Source: DATAOG01 sp963782885 (lineage in GTDB: Bacteria; Pseudomonadota; Alphaproteobacteria; Geminicoccales; Geminicoccaceae). From it: a stretch of 64,000 bases of DNA. The stretch is from assembly GCA_963782885.1 (NCBI GenBank), contig CAWALL010000023.1:124001-188000 (forward strand). The letters run 5' to 3'. Below are positions 35,695 to 46,512 of the stretch, piece after piece; within the stretch, counting starts at the first letter, position 1, and the number at the start of each line of letters is the position of its first letter. The notes under the pieces were generated by a model. The model was not told where the DNA came from, made no database searches, and saw nothing but the letters and a program-made list of their open reading frames with translations. The position numbers were made by a program, and so were the translations under genes.

Positions 35695-36642
35695 GTGAGC
35701 GCACCGCCCGCCACCGGAGTCGTCAGATCGCCAGGCCCGACGCCTGCGCTGGAGCCGGTTGCCAGCGCCACCGCGGCCACGCCCGGGCACGCCCTCAAGG
35801 GCGTGCTCTTGATGTTCGTCTCGACCTTTTTCTTCGCCTCGATGCATGCGTCAATTCGGCACGTTTCGGCCAGCATCCACCCCTTCGAGATCGCCTTTTT
35901 CCGTAGCCTGTTCGCGCTCGTGGTGGTCCTGCCGCGGTTCGTGCGCCTGGGCCTCGAGCCGTTGCGCACCCGCCGCTTTGGCCTGCACGCGGCGCGCGTT
36001 GCGTTCAACGTGTTCGCGATGCTGTCGTTCTTCTACGCGCTCCGCATCGCGCCCTTGTCCGAGGTTACCGCGCTCGGCTTCACCGCGCCGATCTTCGCGA
36101 CCCTGCTGGCGGCGCTGGTGCTGGGCGAGGCCGTGCGCCTGCGCCGCTGGACCGCGATCGGGGTCGGGTTCGCGGGCGTCCTGATCATCCTGCGCCCGGG
36201 CTTCGAGCAGGTCGGGCTCGGTCAGCTGCTGGTGCTGTTCTCGTCGCTGATCTGGGCCTGCGCGCTCCTGGTGATCAAGACGCTCAGCCGGACCGATTCC
36301 AGCGTCACGATCACGAGCTACATGGCGCTGCTGATGATCCCTTTGATCCTGGTGCCGGCGGCGTTCGTCTGGCAGTGGCCGGACGGCGGGCAGCTGCTCT
36401 GGCTGGTCCTGATCGGCGTCCTCGGCGGCACCGGTCAGCTCTGCGTGGCCGAAGCGCTGCATCAGGCCGACACCGCGGTCGTGATGCCGTTCGACTTCTG
36501 CAAGCTGCTCTGGATCACGGTGCTCGCCTATCTGGCGTTCGGCGAGGTCCCGGACCGGTTCACCTGGCTGGGCGGCACGGTCGTGTTCGCGAGCGTCCTC
36601 TACATCACCTATCGCGAACGGCGCGCGACGACCCCTCGTTGA
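35695..36642 (+). CDS. EamA/DMT-family transporter
   Basis: Inner-membrane drug/metabolite transporter, 315 residues with ten predicted helices in two EamA repeats. Landmarks are FFFASMHASIRHVS, EIAFFRSLFALVVVLPRF, VTALGFTAPIFATLLAALVLGE and, in the second repeat, VMPFDFCKLLWITVLAYLAFGE. Starts with GTG just after the AhpD-like stop, so the two are probably co-transcribed. The substrate is unknown. Confidence 0.9.
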   Translation: MSAPPATGVVRSPGPTPALEPVASATAATPGHALKGVLLMFVSTFFFASMHASIRHVSASIHPFEIAFFRSLFALVVVLPRFVRLGLEPLRTRRFGLHAARVAFNVFAMLSFFYALRIAPLSEVTALGFTAPIFATLLAALVLGEAVRLRRWTAIGVGFAGVLIILRPGFEQVGLGQLLVLFSSLIWACALLVIKTLSRTDSSVTITSYMALLMIPLILVPAAFVWQWPDGGQLLWLVLIGVLGGTGQLCVAEALHQADTAVVMPFDFCKLLWITVLAYLAFGEVPDRFTWLGGTVVFASVLYITYRERRATTPR

Positions 36643-36707
36643 AGTCGACATCAAGCAAAACTTGATCTTTGCGCGCTTGGATGGGTCGGTCGCACGGGAC
36701 ATAGCGA

Positions 36708-36914
36708 ATGCGCAGACAGGCCGAGCCGGACGGTGTGATCGTTGAGTTCGTCCGGCTCGGGCGGCTGGTCCGGGTCAGCGCGATCGATTCTGAGAGCCTG
36801 ACCGAGGTCGTGCTCCAGGGGCCCGCCGTGGCCGGCGAAGCGGCGCTCCGGCGCGCGGTCCTGCGCAAGCTCGGTTACGTGCTCGGGCGCCGTCGCTCAG
36901 GCCGCCCGGGCTGA
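36708..36914 (+). CDS. Short conserved protein, DUF6898-like
   Basis: A 68-residue protein with IVEFVRLGRLVRVSAIDSES, then TEVVLQGPA and AALRRAVLRKLGYVL. This pattern resembles a short alphaproteobacterial family I associate with DUF6898; the assignment is from memory of the pattern. No catalytic motif is seen. The 3' end overlaps the convergent glycosyltransferase gene by 40 nt. Confidence 0.65.
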   Translation: MRRQAEPDGVIVEFVRLGRLVRVSAIDSESLTEVVLQGPAVAGEAALRRAVLRKLGYVLGRRRSGRPG

Positions 36915-37981
36915 GGTGCCAGGGCGCCGCCGGCGCCCGGCCAGGGCGCCGTGACGGGGAGGTCCTCGTCGGCTCCGGAGGGATCGGCCGTTCCAGCCGC
37001 ATCGCCGCGGATGATCCGGTCGATCACGAACAGCGGCCGCCGTTTGGCCTCCACGAACAGGCGGCCGAGGTACTCGCACATGATCGCGAGCACCAGCATC
37101 TGGAAGCTGCTGAGCAGCAGGACCACGGTCATGACGCTGGTCCAGCCGGGCACGGTCGCGCCCTCGGCCCACTGATAGAGCACGTAGCCGAGCGTCAGCA
37201 GACTGCAGACGGCCAGCAGCAGGCTCAGGTAGTTGGCGAGCCGCAGGGGCCGGACCGAGAAGCCGGTGATCGCATCGGCGGCGAGCCGCAGCATCTTGCG
37301 CCAGCGGTATTTGGTCGTGCCGCGAAACCGGCCGGCCCGATCGTAGCGTAGCGCGACCTGCTTGAAGCCGATCCAGCTGACCATGCCGCGCACGAACCGG
37401 TGCGCCTCCGGCATCGCCAGCAGCGCCGCCAGAGTGCGCCGGTTCATCAACCGGAAATCGCCGCTGTCGAGCGGGATCTCGACGTCGCTGAGGCCGCGCA
37501 GGAGCCGGTAGAACAAGCTGGCGGTCGCGCGCTTCCACCAGGTCTCGCCGGCGCGGGCGATCCGCTGGCCGTAGACGACATCGGCACCCCGGTCCATCAG
37601 CGCCATCATCGCGCCCAGCAGCTCGGGCGGGTCCTGCAGATCGGCGTCGATGATCAGGACGCGCTCGCCCCGGCAGACCCAGAGCCCGGCGGTCAGCGCC
37701 AGCTGGTGACCGTAGTTGCGCGACAGCCTGACCCCGACGAAGTGCGGGTCCCGGCGCGCCAGCTCGGCGAAGACCTGCGTGGTCGCATCGTTCGAGCCGT
37801 CGTCGACCAGCACGATTTCGTAGCCATCGGGGCTCACCTGCGCACAGGCGGCCGCGAGCCGCCGGTGCAGCTCCACGAGCCCGTCAGCCTCGTTGAAGCA
37901 GGGCGCGACCACCGACAGCCGCAGCGGATTCGGGTGCTCCGAGCCCTCTCCTTCACGTGCGGCAGCGCCAGCGGCGAACAT
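36875..37981 (-). CDS. GtrB-like family 2 glycosyltransferase
   Basis: Polyprenyl-phosphate glycosyltransferase that loads a sugar on undecaprenyl phosphate. 368 residues: GT-A domain with LSVVAPCFNEADGLVELH, VLVDDGSNDAT, the metal-binding DADLQDPPE and the acceptor-side DSGDFRLMNRR, then two C-terminal transmembrane helices from about residue 240 and a polar tail. This is the GtrB/DPM1-like architecture. It is divergent from a polytopic protein and a GtrA homologue, the other parts of a Gtr-type module. Confidence 0.92.
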   Translation of the reverse strand: MFAAGAAAREGEGSEHPNPLRLSVVAPCFNEADGLVELHRRLAAACAQVSPDGYEIVLVDDGSNDATTQVFAELARRDPHFVGVRLSRNYGHQLALTAGLWVCRGERVLIIDADLQDPPELLGAMMALMDRGADVVYGQRIARAGETWWKRATASLFYRLLRGLSDVEIPLDSGDFRLMNRRTLAALLAMPEAHRFVRGMVSWIGFKQVALRYDRAGRFRGTTKYRWRKMLRLAADAITGFSVRPLRLANYLSLLLAVCSLLTLGYVLYQWAEGATVPGWTSVMTVVLLLSSFQMLVLAIMCEYLGRLFVEAKRRPLFVIDRIIRGDAAGTADPSGADEDLPVTAPWPGAGGALAPQPGRPERRRPST

Positions 37982-38129
37982 TGCGGTCGTCTCCAGCGAT
38001 CTAGAGCAACGGCTGCGGCGTTTTCCAATCTTGCACGAACCGACCGGAGCGAGAATAGTCGTCCGCCGAGGTCGCCGGCCCAGCCGACAAGCCCATTGTC
38101 GGCTGATTTCGACGAGGACGGGCTGGTCA

Positions 38130-39716
38130 ATGTTGTCAGATGCGGCCAGGACCGGCTCGCTCGACGGCGTGACGACGGGCGCGGACGGCAGGTGGCGATT
38201 CGCCGTGGCATTCGCCGGTCTTGCGGCGATCGCGAGCGCGCCGGTCCTGCTGATGCGGTATCCCGACCTCGAAGACTATCTCCATCATCTTTCCCGGATG
38301 GCGATCCTCGGCCGCCACGCCGGCGGGGCGCTGGCACGGTTCTACACGATCGATTGGCGCCTGTTGCCGAACCTCGCCATGGACCTGATCGTGCCACCGC
38401 TCACAATCCTGATGCCGGTCCAGGATGCCGGCCGGCTGTTCATCGCGCTCTCGGTCCTGCTGATGACGAGCGGCACGATCGCGCTCCACGCGGCGCTCCA
38501 CCGCCGGCTGTCCTGGTGGCCGTTCGTGGTCTTCCTGGTCGTCTGGAGTCGCGTGTTCCTGTATGGCGTCGTCAATTACCTGTTCACGCTGGGGCTCAGC
38601 CTCTGGGCGCTCGCGGCCTGGGTCGACTGGCGCGAGCGGCCGACCTGGTTTCGGCTGCCGGTATTCGCGGCGATCGCGTTCGCGCTCTTCACCTGCCATC
38701 TGTTCGCGTTCGGCATCTATGCGCTCGGCGTGGCCGGCTTCGAGCTGGCGCGGACCGACTGGTCGGCCCGCGCGCGTGCCGCTCTGGTCGGTCCCTGGCT
38801 GGTCGCCGGCAGCCAGTTCGCGCTGCCGGCCGCCCTGTTCCTGCTCCAGAGTCCGACCAGCGGCTATGCCGACGCGTTCCGCTATCCGACCGACCTGCTG
38901 CATCAGAAGCTGCGCGGCTTTCACCACCTGTTCCTCAACTATCACCTCTGGTTCGATCGCCTGACCTTCGTGGTCGTGGCCGGCGCCTTTGGGCTCGGAC
39001 TGCTCACCCGGCGGCTTCGGATCCATCCATGCATGCGCTGGACGCTGGCCCTGCTGCTCGTGACCTACCTGCTGATGCCGGAGACCTTCTTCGGCACCGG
39101 GCTCGCGGACTACCGGCTGCCGGTCGGCTTCACCCTGATCCTGATCGCCGCCACCGAACCCAGGCCCGGAGCCTTCCGGCATGCGAAGCTGGTCGCCGCC
39201 GCCCTGCTCGCCCTGTTCCTGGTGCGCATCGGCTTGCTGGCCGAGCGCTGGCTCGCCTTCGACGGGATCGATCGCAGTTTCCAGGAAGCGATCCGGGGCC
39301 TGCCCGACGGCAGCACGATGGTGACCGTCGCGACCCGGATGCCGGACTATAACTACGAGTATCACGCGCCGCACTTATTGTACCTGAGCGCGATCGCGAT
39401 CATCGAGAAGTCGTTCTTCGACCCGAGCTTTGCGATCTTCGCCGATCCAGGCAAGCAGCCGGTGCAGCTCAAGCCCGAGTACCAGCATCTGGTGGACGAG
39501 CTCGATGCTCGGCTCGAGCCGCTGACCGACACCCGGCGCTGGGCGCATACCCCGCCGATGGATCTCTTGCTGCCGCCCGGCGACGACGGCCGGCCGCTGC
39601 TGCAGCGCTTCGACTACGCGCTCGTCCTCTACGCCGATCACGGCGCCAATCCGGCGCCGGCCCATCTGCGATTGCTGTTCGCCAGCCCCCGTTTCCAGCT
39701 CTACAAGATCAGGTGA
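38130..39716 (+). CDS. Polytopic membrane protein, possible GT-C-type transferase
   Basis: A 528-residue integral membrane protein with roughly ten hydrophobic segments between residues 20 and 370 and a soluble C-terminal domain. An acidic pair follows the first helix (RYPDLEDYLHHL), where GT-C enzymes often have their catalytic Asp/Glu, but no family is recognised with certainty. It lies between gtrB-like and gtrA-like genes, which is the position of the serotype-specific transferase in Gtr modules. The ATG at 38130 begins MLSDAARTGSLDG; the frame is open further upstream without coding character. Confidence 0.75.
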   Translation: MLSDAARTGSLDGVTTGADGRWRFAVAFAGLAAIASAPVLLMRYPDLEDYLHHLSRMAILGRHAGGALARFYTIDWRLLPNLAMDLIVPPLTILMPVQDAGRLFIALSVLLMTSGTIALHAALHRRLSWWPFVVFLVVWSRVFLYGVVNYLFTLGLSLWALAAWVDWRERPTWFRLPVFAAIAFALFTCHLFAFGIYALGVAGFELARTDWSARARAALVGPWLVAGSQFALPAALFLLQSPTSGYADAFRYPTDLLHQKLRGFHHLFLNYHLWFDRLTFVVVAGAFGLGLLTRRLRIHPCMRWTLALLLVTYLLMPETFFGTGLADYRLPVGFTLILIAATEPRPGAFRHAKLVAAALLALFLVRIGLLAERWLAFDGIDRSFQEAIRGLPDGSTMVTVATRMPDYNYEYHAPHLLYLSAIAIIEKSFFDPSFAIFADPGKQPVQLKPEYQHLVDELDARLEPLTDTRRWAHTPPMDLLLPPGDDGRPLLQRFDYALVLYADHGANPAPAHLRLLFASPRFQLYKIR

Positions 39717-39762
39717 TGGTCTGGCGGGCCAGCGCTCGGCCGGGCGATCGAGCCGCGCAACC

Positions 39763-40170
39763 TTGTCTCGGCTGAGCCGTCGGTTCCGCGGGTCCGGCCG
39801 GCGTCTGGTGCGCTTCGGCCTGGTCGGCGTCCTCAATACCGGGCTGGACTTTACGGTTTTCGTGCTCCTGTTCTACGGCCTCGGCTGGCCGCTGCTCGTC
39901 GCCAACAGCCTCGGCTATCTGACCGGCCTGGCGAACAGCTATCTGCTGAACAGCCGCTGGACCTTCGGCGACCGGCCCCGCCGAGGCTCGCCGGCGCGCC
40001 CGCTGCTGTATGCCGGCCTCAACGGCATGGGCCTGGTGCTGGGCAATCTAGCGGTCTGGACGCTGGCGCTGACGCTGCCGGCATGGCTCGCCAAGCTCGG
40101 CGCGACCGCGGCGACCTTCGCCTGGAACTACTGGTCGAGCGACCGCCTGGTGTTCCTGCGTGAGCGATGA
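39763..40170 (+). CDS. GtrA-family membrane protein
   Basis: Small four-helix protein of the GtrA family, 135 residues, thought to help flip undecaprenyl-phosphate-linked sugars. Motifs are RFGLVGVLNTGLDFTVFVLL, GLANSYLLNSRWTF and FAWNYWSSDRLVF, all strongly conserved. It starts with TTG. It follows the polytopic protein by 46 nt and precedes the liv operon. Confidence 0.92.
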   Translation: MSRLSRRFRGSGRRLVRFGLVGVLNTGLDFTVFVLLFYGLGWPLLVANSLGYLTGLANSYLLNSRWTFGDRPRRGSPARPLLYAGLNGMGLVLGNLAVWTLALTLPAWLAKLGATAATFAWNYWSSDRLVFLRER

Positions 40171-40283
40171 GCGGCCGCCGGGTGCCGTGCAGCGGGCCGC
40201 ACGAAACGCGGTTGCCGCGGGCACGCCCTTGCTCTAGAGCTGAGATCCGGCGGACGGTCGAGCCCGAGAGCGCAACGGCAAGC

Positions 40284-41198
40284 ATGGCCTATTTCCTGCA
40301 GCAGCTGATCAACGGCGTCACGCTCGGCGCCATGTACGGCCTGATCGCGATCGGCTACAGCATGGTCTACGGCATCATCGGCATGATCAATTTCGCCCAT
40401 GGCGAGATCTATATGATCGGCGCCTTCCTCTCGATCATCTCGTTCTCGCTGCTCGGGATTCTCGGCATTACCTGGGTCCCGCTCGCCCTGATCATCGTGC
40501 TCCTGATCGCGATGGCCTTCACCTCAGCCTACGGCTGGACGGTCGAGCGCATCGCCTACCGGCCGCTGCGCGGCTCGTTCCGGCTGGCGCCGCTGATCTC
40601 GGCGATCGGGATGTCGATCTTCCTCCAGAACTACGTCCAGCTGACCCAGGGCGCCAACGTCAAGCCGCTGCCGCCGGTGATCACGGGCGGCTTCGTGTTC
40701 GGCGACGCCAGCGGCTTCACGGTGACCATCAGCTACATCCAGATCATCATGATGGTCCTGACCGTCGTGCTGATGATCGCGTTCTCCTACCTGATCAATC
40801 AGACGCCGCTCGGCCGCGCCCAGCGTGCCTGCCAGCAGGACCTGGTGATGGCGGGCTTGTGCGGGGTCAACGTCGACCGGACGATCTCGCTGACCTTCGT
40901 CATGGGTGCAGCACTGGCGGCGGTGGCCGGCCTGATGGCCACCCTCTACTACGGCGTGATCGATTTCTTCATCGGCTTCCTGGCCGGGGTCAAAGCATTC
41001 ACCGCGGCGGTGCTGGGCGGCATCGGCTCGATCCCGGGCGCCATGCTGGGCGGCCTGACGCTCGGCCTGGTCGAGGCCTTCTGGTCCGGCTACTTCAGCA
41101 TCGCGTACAAGGACGTCGCGGCGTTCGTGGTGCTCGTGCTGGTCCTGGTGTTCCTGCCGACCGGTCTGCTCGGCCGGCCCGAGATCGAGAAGGTCTGA
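40284..41198 (+). CDS. livH: Branched-chain amino-acid ABC permease LivH
   Basis: Inner-membrane permease of a high-affinity branched-chain amino-acid importer. 304 residues with the LivH start FLQQLINGVTLGAMYGLIAI, GMINFAHGEIYMIGAF and the EAA-like region ACQQDLVMAGLCGVN. An upstream in-frame start would add residues with no family resemblance; ATG 40284 is preferred. First gene of livHMGF. The ligand is inferred from the family. Confidence 0.94.
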   Translation: MAYFLQQLINGVTLGAMYGLIAIGYSMVYGIIGMINFAHGEIYMIGAFLSIISFSLLGILGITWVPLALIIVLLIAMAFTSAYGWTVERIAYRPLRGSFRLAPLISAIGMSIFLQNYVQLTQGANVKPLPPVITGGFVFGDASGFTVTISYIQIIMMVLTVVLMIAFSYLINQTPLGRAQRACQQDLVMAGLCGVNVDRTISLTFVMGAALAAVAGLMATLYYGVIDFFIGFLAGVKAFTAAVLGGIGSIPGAMLGGLTLGLVEAFWSGYFSIAYKDVAAFVVLVLVLVFLPTGLLGRPEIEKV

Positions 41199-41202
41199 GG
41201 TC

Positions 41203-42533
<1,331 letters not shown>

Positions 42534-42537
<4 letters not shown>

Positions 42538-43396
42538 CCGCCGCCCCGGCACCACTGCTCGAGGTCAGCCATCTGACCATGCGCTTCGGCGGTCTGGTGG
42601 CGATCGACGACCTCTCCTTCACGGCCTATCAGAACGAGATCACCGCGATCATCGGCCCGAACGGCGCCGGCAAGACCACGGTCTTCAACTGTCTGACCGG
42701 CTTCTACAAGCCGACGGTCGGCCAGCTCACGTTCCATGCCGACGGCGAGCAGCTCCTGCTCGAGCAGCTCGAGGGCTTCCGGATCGCGCGCCACGGCGTC
42801 GCCCGGACCTTCCAGAACATCCGCCTGTTCGGCGAGATGAGCGTGCTCGAGAACCTGATCGTCGCCCAGCACAACGCGTTGATGCGCGCCTCCGGCTACA
42901 CCGTGCTGGGCGTGCTGGGCCTCGCCTCCTACCGGCGCGCCGAGGCCAAGGCGGTGGCGCTCGCGCGCGACTGGCTGGCGCGCATCGGCCTCACCCGGCA
43001 TGCGGATTGGAACGCCGCCAATCTGCCCTATGGCGAGCAGCGCAAGCTGGAGATCGCGCGCGCGATGTGCACCCGGCCCCGGCTGCTCTGCCTCGACGAG
43101 CCGGCCGCCGGGCTCAATCCGCGCGAGACCAACGAGCTCGGGGAGCTGCTGCGCGCGATCCGCGACGAGTTCGAGATCGGCGTCCTGTTGATCGAGCACG
43201 ACATGAGCGTGGTCATGGGCATCTCCGACCACATCGTGGTGCTCGACTATGGCCGCAAGATCGCCGACGGCTCGCCCGAGGCGGTGCGCAAGGACGCCAG
43301 CGTGATCAAGGCCTACCTCGGCGAGACCGAGGAGGAGGCGCTGCCGCCCGAGGTCGCGGCCGACCTCGTCGGGGGTGGTGCCGCTGGCCGCCTGTG

Positions 43397-43397
<1 letters not shown>
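42534..43397 (+). CDS. livG: Branched-chain amino-acid ABC ATPase LivG
   Basis: Cytoplasmic ATPase, 287 residues, with LivG-specific spacing. Walker A GPNGAGKTT, GVARTFQNIRLFGEMSVLEN, signature YGEQRKLEIARAM, Walker B LLCLDEPAAGLNP and the switch His in LLIEHDMSVVMG are all present. The ATG overlaps the livM stop and the TGA overlaps the livF ATG (TGATG), so translation is coupled. Confidence 0.96.
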
Positions 43398-44107
<710 letters not shown>

Positions 44108-44122
44108 AGGGGCCGGATCGCG

Positions 44123-44479
44123 ATGGAGACCGTTCTCGGCAACTCGTTCAGCGTGTTCATCGGGCTGACGGTGGTCATCGCCGGCGGTGCTGCGATCATG
44201 ACCGGCCGGGCGCTGGCCGATGGCTGGAAGCCGCCTTGGCAGGTGGTGCTCGCCTGCGTCGGCCTCGACCTCGGCAACCGCTTCCTGGCCTATGCCCTGT
44301 TCGAGGGCGAGCTCTTGAGCCTGTCCGGCTTTGTGGTCGATCTCGTGGTGATCACCGCGCTGGCGCTGCTCGCGCACCGGGTCACCGCGGTGCGCAAGAT
44401 GGTCAACCAGTACCCCTGGCGCTACGAGCGGGCATCGCTCTTCGCCTTTCGAGAGAAGCCGGAGGCGTCGTCCACCTGA
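44123..44479 (+). CDS. DUF6867-like small membrane protein of the liv operon
   Basis: A 118-residue protein with about three transmembrane helices (SFSVFIGLTVVIAGGAAIM, LACVGLDLGNRFLAYALF, VVDLVVITALALLAHRV) and a conserved end NQYPWRYERASLFAFREK. Alphaproteobacterial liv operons often carry such a protein, called DUF6867. Its role in transport is unknown. It lies between livF and livK, which supports an accessory function in the importer. Confidence 0.8.
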   Translation: METVLGNSFSVFIGLTVVIAGGAAIMTGRALADGWKPPWQVVLACVGLDLGNRFLAYALFEGELLSLSGFVVDLVVITALALLAHRVTAVRKMVNQYPWRYERASLFAFREKPEASST

Positions 44480-44645
44480 GCGCTGCTCACGCCCTTGGCC
44501 GCGCCCCCCGGCGCGCCGGGCGGGCGATCAAGACCCTTGCCAAAACGCGCCGCCTCCGGGACAAATGGGACAACTCTGCACGATTGCGACGCAGATCTCG
44601 TGGCCGCTGCCACGACGGCTCATGCAAAACAGGGAGAAAGGCGAA

Positions 44646-45752
44646 ATGCCTGGCTTCATCAAACCTCTGCTCGCGACCAGCGCGCTGCTCGCGTTCACCG
44701 CCGGCGTGGCCCATGCCGACATCACGATCGCCACCGTCGGCCCGATCACCGGCCAATACGCGATCTTCGGCGATCAGATGAAGCGCGGCGCCCAGATGGC
44801 GGTCAAGGACCTCAACGCCAAGGGCGGCGTGCTCGGCGAGCAGCTCAAGCTCGAGGTCGGCGACGACGCCTGCGACCCGAAACAGGCGGTCGCGGTCGCC
44901 AACCAGATGGTCAACAAGGGCGTGGTGTTCGTCGACGGCCACTTCTGCTCCGGTTCGTCGATCCCGGCCTCGCAGGTCTACAACGAGGAAGGCATCCTCC
45001 AGATCTCGCCCGCCTCGACCAATCCGAAGCTGACCGAGCAGGGCTTCGACAACGTGTTCCGGGTCTGCGGCCGCGACGATCAGCAGGGCACCTTCGCCGG
45101 CAACTACGTCGTTGACAACAACATCGGCAAGAAGGTCGCGATCCTGCACGACAAGACCGCTTATGGCAAGGGTCTGGCCGACGAGTTCAAGCGCCAGATC
45201 AACGAGCGCGGCCTCAAGGAGACCATGTACGAGGCGATTACCGCCGGCGACAAGGACTTCACCGCGCTGATCACCAAGATGAAGGAAGCCGGCGTCGACC
45301 TGATCTATCTCGGCGGTTACCACACCGAGGCCGGCCTGATCACCCGCCAGGCGCACGAGCAGGGCCTGAACGCGCAGATGATGTCGGGCGACGCGCTGGT
45401 CACCGACGAATACTGGGCGATCACCGGCGACACCGGCCAGGGCACGCTGATGACCTTCAGCCCCGACCCGCGCAAGAACGAGGGCGCGCAGCCGGTGGTC
45501 AAGGAGTTCCAGGCCCAGGGCTACGACCCCGAGGGCTACACGCTCTACACCTACGCCGCGATCCAGGCCTGGGCGCAGGCGGTCGAGAAGGCCGGCTCCA
45601 CCGACCTCGAGCCGGTCGAGAAGGCGCTCCACGACAATCAGTTCGAGACCGTGCTCGGCACGATCGGCTTCGACGACAAGGGCGACGTCAAGGGCGCCAG
45701 CTACGTCATGTACAAGTGGGACAACGGCAAGTACGCCGAGGTCAGCGGCTGA
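44646..45752 (+). CDS. livK: Branched-chain amino-acid-binding protein LivK
   Basis: Periplasmic binding protein of the importer, 368 residues. Signal peptide (ending GVAHA), then DITIATVGPITGQYAIFGDQ, VDGHFCSGSSIPASQVYNEE, QISPASTNPKLTEQG and VAILHDKTAYGKGLADEFK, all typical of LivJ/LivK. The two Cys that form the domain-I disulfide are present. The ATG follows AGGGAGAAAGGCG. A strong intrinsic terminator follows 27 nt after the stop. Confidence 0.95.
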   Translation: MPGFIKPLLATSALLAFTAGVAHADITIATVGPITGQYAIFGDQMKRGAQMAVKDLNAKGGVLGEQLKLEVGDDACDPKQAVAVANQMVNKGVVFVDGHFCSGSSIPASQVYNEEGILQISPASTNPKLTEQGFDNVFRVCGRDDQQGTFAGNYVVDNNIGKKVAILHDKTAYGKGLADEFKRQINERGLKETMYEAITAGDKDFTALITKMKEAGVDLIYLGGYHTEAGLITRQAHEQGLNAQMMSGDALVTDEYWAITGDTGQGTLMTFSPDPRKNEGAQPVVKEFQAQGYDPEGYTLYTYAAIQAWAQAVEKAGSTDLEPVEKALHDNQFETVLGTIGFDDKGDVKGASYVMYKWDNGKYAEVSG

Positions 45753-45779
45753 GCCGCCCGCAGTCGTCAGACGCATCGG

Positions 45780-45810
45780 AACCGGGCCCTCTGGGCCCGG
45801 TTCTTCGTTT
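45780..45810 (+). terminator. Intrinsic terminator after livK
   Basis: A perfect 10-bp stem (AACCGGGCCC, 45780-45789, and GGGCCCGGTT, 45793-45802) with a 3-nt loop is followed by CTTCGTTT. It ends the liv operon. Confidence 0.85.
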
Positions 45811-45881
45811 CGGGATCCATGGCCCTTTGTTGGCACGGCCTGAAGGCTCACCTAAATTGGTCGAGGGAAAAGGAGCTGGCC

Positions 45882-46433
45882 ATGGCGCCACATCTGCCGA
45901 TCCCCTGGACCGTGGACGACTTCCTCGAGTGGGAGGCGCAGCAGCCGGAGCGCTACGAATTCATTGACGGCATGATCGTCGGCATGGTCGGCGGCAGCGT
46001 CGCCCACGCGACGATTCGTGATAACGTCACGGCCGCGCTCCGGGACCGGCTGCGTGGTTCTGGGTGCCGCGCCCTCAGCCTGGAAGTGAAAGCATCGGCG
46101 AACGGCAACGTCCACTATCCCGACGTTCTGGTGGCCTGCTCGCCGCTCGAGCCCACCGCAGATCGGGTTGCTGATCCGGTCATCATCATCGAGGTGCTCT
46201 CGCGCACGACGGGCGATCGAGATCGTGGCGCCAAATAGATCGCATACCGCGAGTTGGCGTCGCTGCAGCACTATGTCCTGATCAATCAGACACGCCGGCT
46301 CGTCGAGATCTACAGCCGGCATGGTGCCGGCTGGTCGCTCACTCTCCCTGCCCCGCCGCTGTCGACCGTGCCGTTGCCGGCGATCGGGGTCGAGCTGACA
46401 CTCGACGAGATCTATGAGGGCAGCGGCGGTTAG
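45882..46433 (+). pseudogene. Uma2-family nuclease gene with an in-frame amber codon
   Basis: A 183-codon Uma2/DUF820 (PD-(D/E)xK fold) reading frame. The first part has WTVDDFLEWEAQQPERYEFIDG, GGSVAHATIRDNV, HYPDVLVACS and the nuclease strand DPVIIIEVLSRTT. A TAG at codon 119 (46236-46238) interrupts it; without any frame change the sequence goes on as IAYRELASLQHYVLINQTRR and ends at a TAG at 46431. The post-stop part matches the family's C-terminal half, so one substitution inactivated the gene. The truncated product keeps most nuclease motifs but lacks the final strands. It lies downstream of the liv terminator. Uma2 proteins are often in accessory DNA; their role is unclear. Confidence 0.85.
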
Positions 46434-46512
46434 AGCCTCGAAGGGAACGACCGGCTGACAAGGCCGGCACGGCTGCCTATGCTGGCGGCCGGCAGGGGCG
46501 GAGGACGAGGCG

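Noticed and set aside
36650..36666. ATCAAG/CTTGAT hairpin after the EamA gene
   Set aside because: Only a 6-bp AT-rich stem with a short T run; too weak to call a terminator.
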